DNA of 15,243 bases from positions 1 to 15,243 of the forward strand of contig PIVQ01000104.1 in assembly GCA_003354055.1 (NCBI GenBank), written 5' to 3'. Position 1 is the first letter of the stretch. Every line of letters starts with the position of its first letter. The stretch is from Desulfobacteraceae bacterium. Lineage in GTDB: Bacteria; Desulfobacterota; Desulfobacteria; Desulfobacterales; Desulfobacteraceae. A program made the translations under genes and the position numbers. The notes below the pieces were generated by a model. That model ran no database searches, was not told where the DNA came from, and saw only the letters and a list, made by a program, of their open reading frames with translations. Positions 13,640-15,243 of the stretch are shown here, piece after piece.

Positions 13640-15243
13640 ATGGGGTATTATCAGTCTGCGCTTAAACGACATGGGGCGATTATGGTCGGTGTCTTGTTGA
13701 CACTTTTCCTTGTGGCAGGATGTGCAACCCATAAATCCGAAAACTTGAGTGAAAATGAAAGCGGTAAGGCAGAAGCCCAAGTTGGTACAAACGGTGCCAA
13801 TACTGCACCTGATGCCAATACGGCGCCTAAAAATGTCCAGGCGATTGCCGTCGAAACGGACGAGAAGCATCTGGAAATATGGATCCAAGGTTCAGAAAAA
13901 CTGGAATATACCTCCATTAAACAGCCGTTTCCCTTTGCTGTTTCCGTATACTTACCTGACACAGTCCTTATGCCTGGAATTGTACCGGATTCAATATCTG
14001 ACAGCCGTATTTCCGGTGTGAAGGCCGGATATGCAGACAAAGAGCAAACCACCGCCAAAATTGAAATTTTGCTCAACCAGGACCTGCCCTACCAGGTCAA
14101 AGAGGAGGGAAATCGTCTTGGCATTATTCTCCAGGGGGAAGCCATGGTTGCAAAAGAGACTGTGGTGCATAATGCTACGGCTCAGGTCTCACCCTATACC
14201 GAGACTGCAGCGAAAGAAAAGGCTGGTATTCAGCAAGCCTCTCAGGCCGAAGTGCAAGTTATCCCCGATACCATGGCTGAATTGACCCAGATTGAATTTG
14301 ACACAAGCCCCTCAGGCCATTCAGATATCAGGATTCAGACCACGCATCCGGTTCGTTATGAAACCCGACAGATCAATTCAGAGCAATTGGTTTTGATATT
14401 GTACAATACTAAAATACCCAAGCATCATCAGCGTCCTTTATTGACCCGGTATTTCAACTCCGCCGTGGAGCAGGTAAATCCCGAACCCATGCCGGCAAAT
14501 ACTCAAGACTCGCGAGTAAATATCCGGATCAGAGAGCAGGTTCCGTTCAGGGTGGTGCAGACTAAGTCCGGTATTCAAATGGCATTTGAGCCCTCCTCTG
14601 TAACCCCTCCTGAGTTTGACAAGGCCAGAAAAGAACTGGTATCTGCAACAGGCCAAACCGAAATTTATGAAGTACAACCCGCAGTTGCATCACGTGGTCT
14701 TGTTGCAGTTCCGAGCCAGGCAGCAGCCCTTTCAGGGCATTCTACTTCCTCAATGACTGCTCAAACATCTGCTATGGCGAACCGGCCTTCTGAATACACC
14801 GGCGAAAAAATCAAGCTTGATTTCTTTGATACAGATATTAAAAATGTATTCAGAATTCTAAGAAGCGTCAGCGGTTTGAACTTTGCCATTGACAGGGATG
14901 TCCAGGGAAAGGTGACCCTTAGCCTACAAGAACCTTTGCCATGGGACCAGGTCCTTGATCTGGTGTTAAAGATGAATGGCCTGGGCAAGACAATGGAAGG
15001 CAATGTGGTTCGTATTGCCACAGCTGAAACCCTGAAAAACGAAAAACAGATGATTCAGGATGCCATTGCGGCCCAGAAAAAAGCGGCCGAGCAAAAAGTG
15101 GCATTGGAACCATTGGTGACCGAGTATATTCCTATTAATTATTCGGACGCCACTGCAGATATCCAGCCTCATATCACCCAGATTTTGACGCCGGACCGAG
15201 GGCGGGTGTCTGTGGATACCCGGACCAATATGATCATCCTTAC
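13640..15243 (+). CDS. pilQ: Type IV pilus secretin PilQ, 5' part (runs off the window)
   Basis: The open frame continues past the right edge; 534 codons are visible. PilQ forms the outer-membrane ring through which the pilus passes. The N-terminus (KRHGAIMVGVLLTLFLVAGC) ends in a lipobox V-A-G-C at Cys28 with Ala-Thr following, which predicts an outer-membrane lipoprotein rather than a plain Sec substrate. After a low-complexity stretch come two AMIN-type peptidoglycan-binding domains (about 65-165 and 214-320), a Ser/Ala/Thr-rich linker, and an STN/N0 domain (about 391-450, starting KLDFFDTDIKNVFRIL). A charged Ala/Lys/Gln helix follows, then the beginning of a secretin N1 domain that includes RVSVDTRTNMIIL at the edge. 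The C-terminal beta-barrel domain is outside. GGGG at 13629-13632 lies 7 bp before ATG, and the gene starts 2 bp after the pilP stop. Confidence 0.94.
   Translation, partial: MGYYQSALKRHGAIMVGVLLTLFLVAGCATHKSENLSENESGKAEAQVGTNGANTAPDANTAPKNVQAIAVETDEKHLEIWIQGSEKLEYTSIKQPFPFAVSVYLPDTVLMPGIVPDSISDSRISGVKAGYADKEQTTAKIEILLNQDLPYQVKEEGNRLGIILQGEAMVAKETVVHNATAQVSPYTETAAKEKAGIQQASQAEVQVIPDTMAELTQIEFDTSPSGHSDIRIQTTHPVRYETRQINSEQLVLILYNTKIPKHHQRPLLTRYFNSAVEQVNPEPMPANTQDSRVNIRIREQVPFRVVQTKSGIQMAFEPSSVTPPEFDKARKELVSATGQTEIYEVQPAVASRGLVAVPSQAAALSGHSTSSMTAQTSAMANRPSEYTGEKIKLDFFDTDIKNVFRILRSVSGLNFAIDRDVQGKVTLSLQEPLPWDQVLDLVLKMNGLGKTMEGNVVRIATAETLKNEKQMIQDAIAAQKKAAEQKVALEPLVTEYIPINYSDATADIQPHITQILTPDRGRVSVDTRTNMIIL

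Noticed and set aside
13749..14285. Short plus-strand frames at 13749-14021 and 14031-14285
   Set aside because: They are out-of-frame shadows of pilQ, whose frame is open from 13640 to the window edge and shows lipobox, AMIN and STN domains.

Overview
The window looks like a chromosomal segment from a Gram-negative, probably anaerobic, deltaproteobacterium (Desulfobacterota, Desulfobacter-like). The reasons are the outer-membrane secretin and type IV pilus assembly operon, the number of two-component proteins, and a Feo ferrous-iron operon with multiple FeoA domains. The taxonomic placement is inference from gene content and style; no rRNA or marker gene is present.

Layout. (1) 2-127: the C-terminal tail of a BCCT-family transporter. 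(2) 128-432: a 305-bp non-coding stretch with a strong hairpin and small repeats. (3) 433-2655: a membrane hybrid sensor kinase (six TM segments, PAS, HisKA/HATPase, C-terminal receiver) with no output partner nearby. (4) 2788-7122: a four-gene co-directional block. It holds a three-domain Fur-FeoA-FeoA fusion, feoB, a secreted double-SH3 protein and a YfgM-like membrane TPR protein, preceded by a candidate sigma70 promoter and closed by a textbook intrinsic terminator (7135-7168). (5) 7169-7485: a convergent intergenic region carrying two copies of an AT-rich perfect palindrome whose centres are exactly 80 bp apart. (6) 10327-7486, minus strand: a two-gene operon of sensor histidine kinase then NtrC-type sigma54 response regulator. 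(7) 10328-10549: an AT-rich divergent promoter region. (8) 10550-15243: a tightly packed pilM-N-O-P-Q operon, with pilQ running off the right edge.

How the genes fit together. The Fur-FeoA-FeoA fusion is likely to sense iron and/or partner FeoB, which imports Fe(II). The SH3 and TPR genes look co-transcribed with them, for reasons not clear from sequence. PilM (cytoplasmic actin-like), PilN and PilO (inner membrane), PilP (lipoprotein) and PilQ (secretin, here with its own lipobox) form the alignment subcomplex of the type IV pilus machine. The divergent kinase/sigma54 activator pair could regulate pili or another regulon, but it is not a canonical PilS/PilR pair by kinase architecture.

Most interesting signals: the 80-bp-spaced palindrome pair, an 11-G homopolymer inside pilM where a one-base slip either way gives prompt termination (possible phase-variation switch), the Fur-FeoA-FeoA fusion, and a lipobox on PilQ. 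No wholly unknown system (CRISPR, retron, toxin cassette, prophage) is visible.
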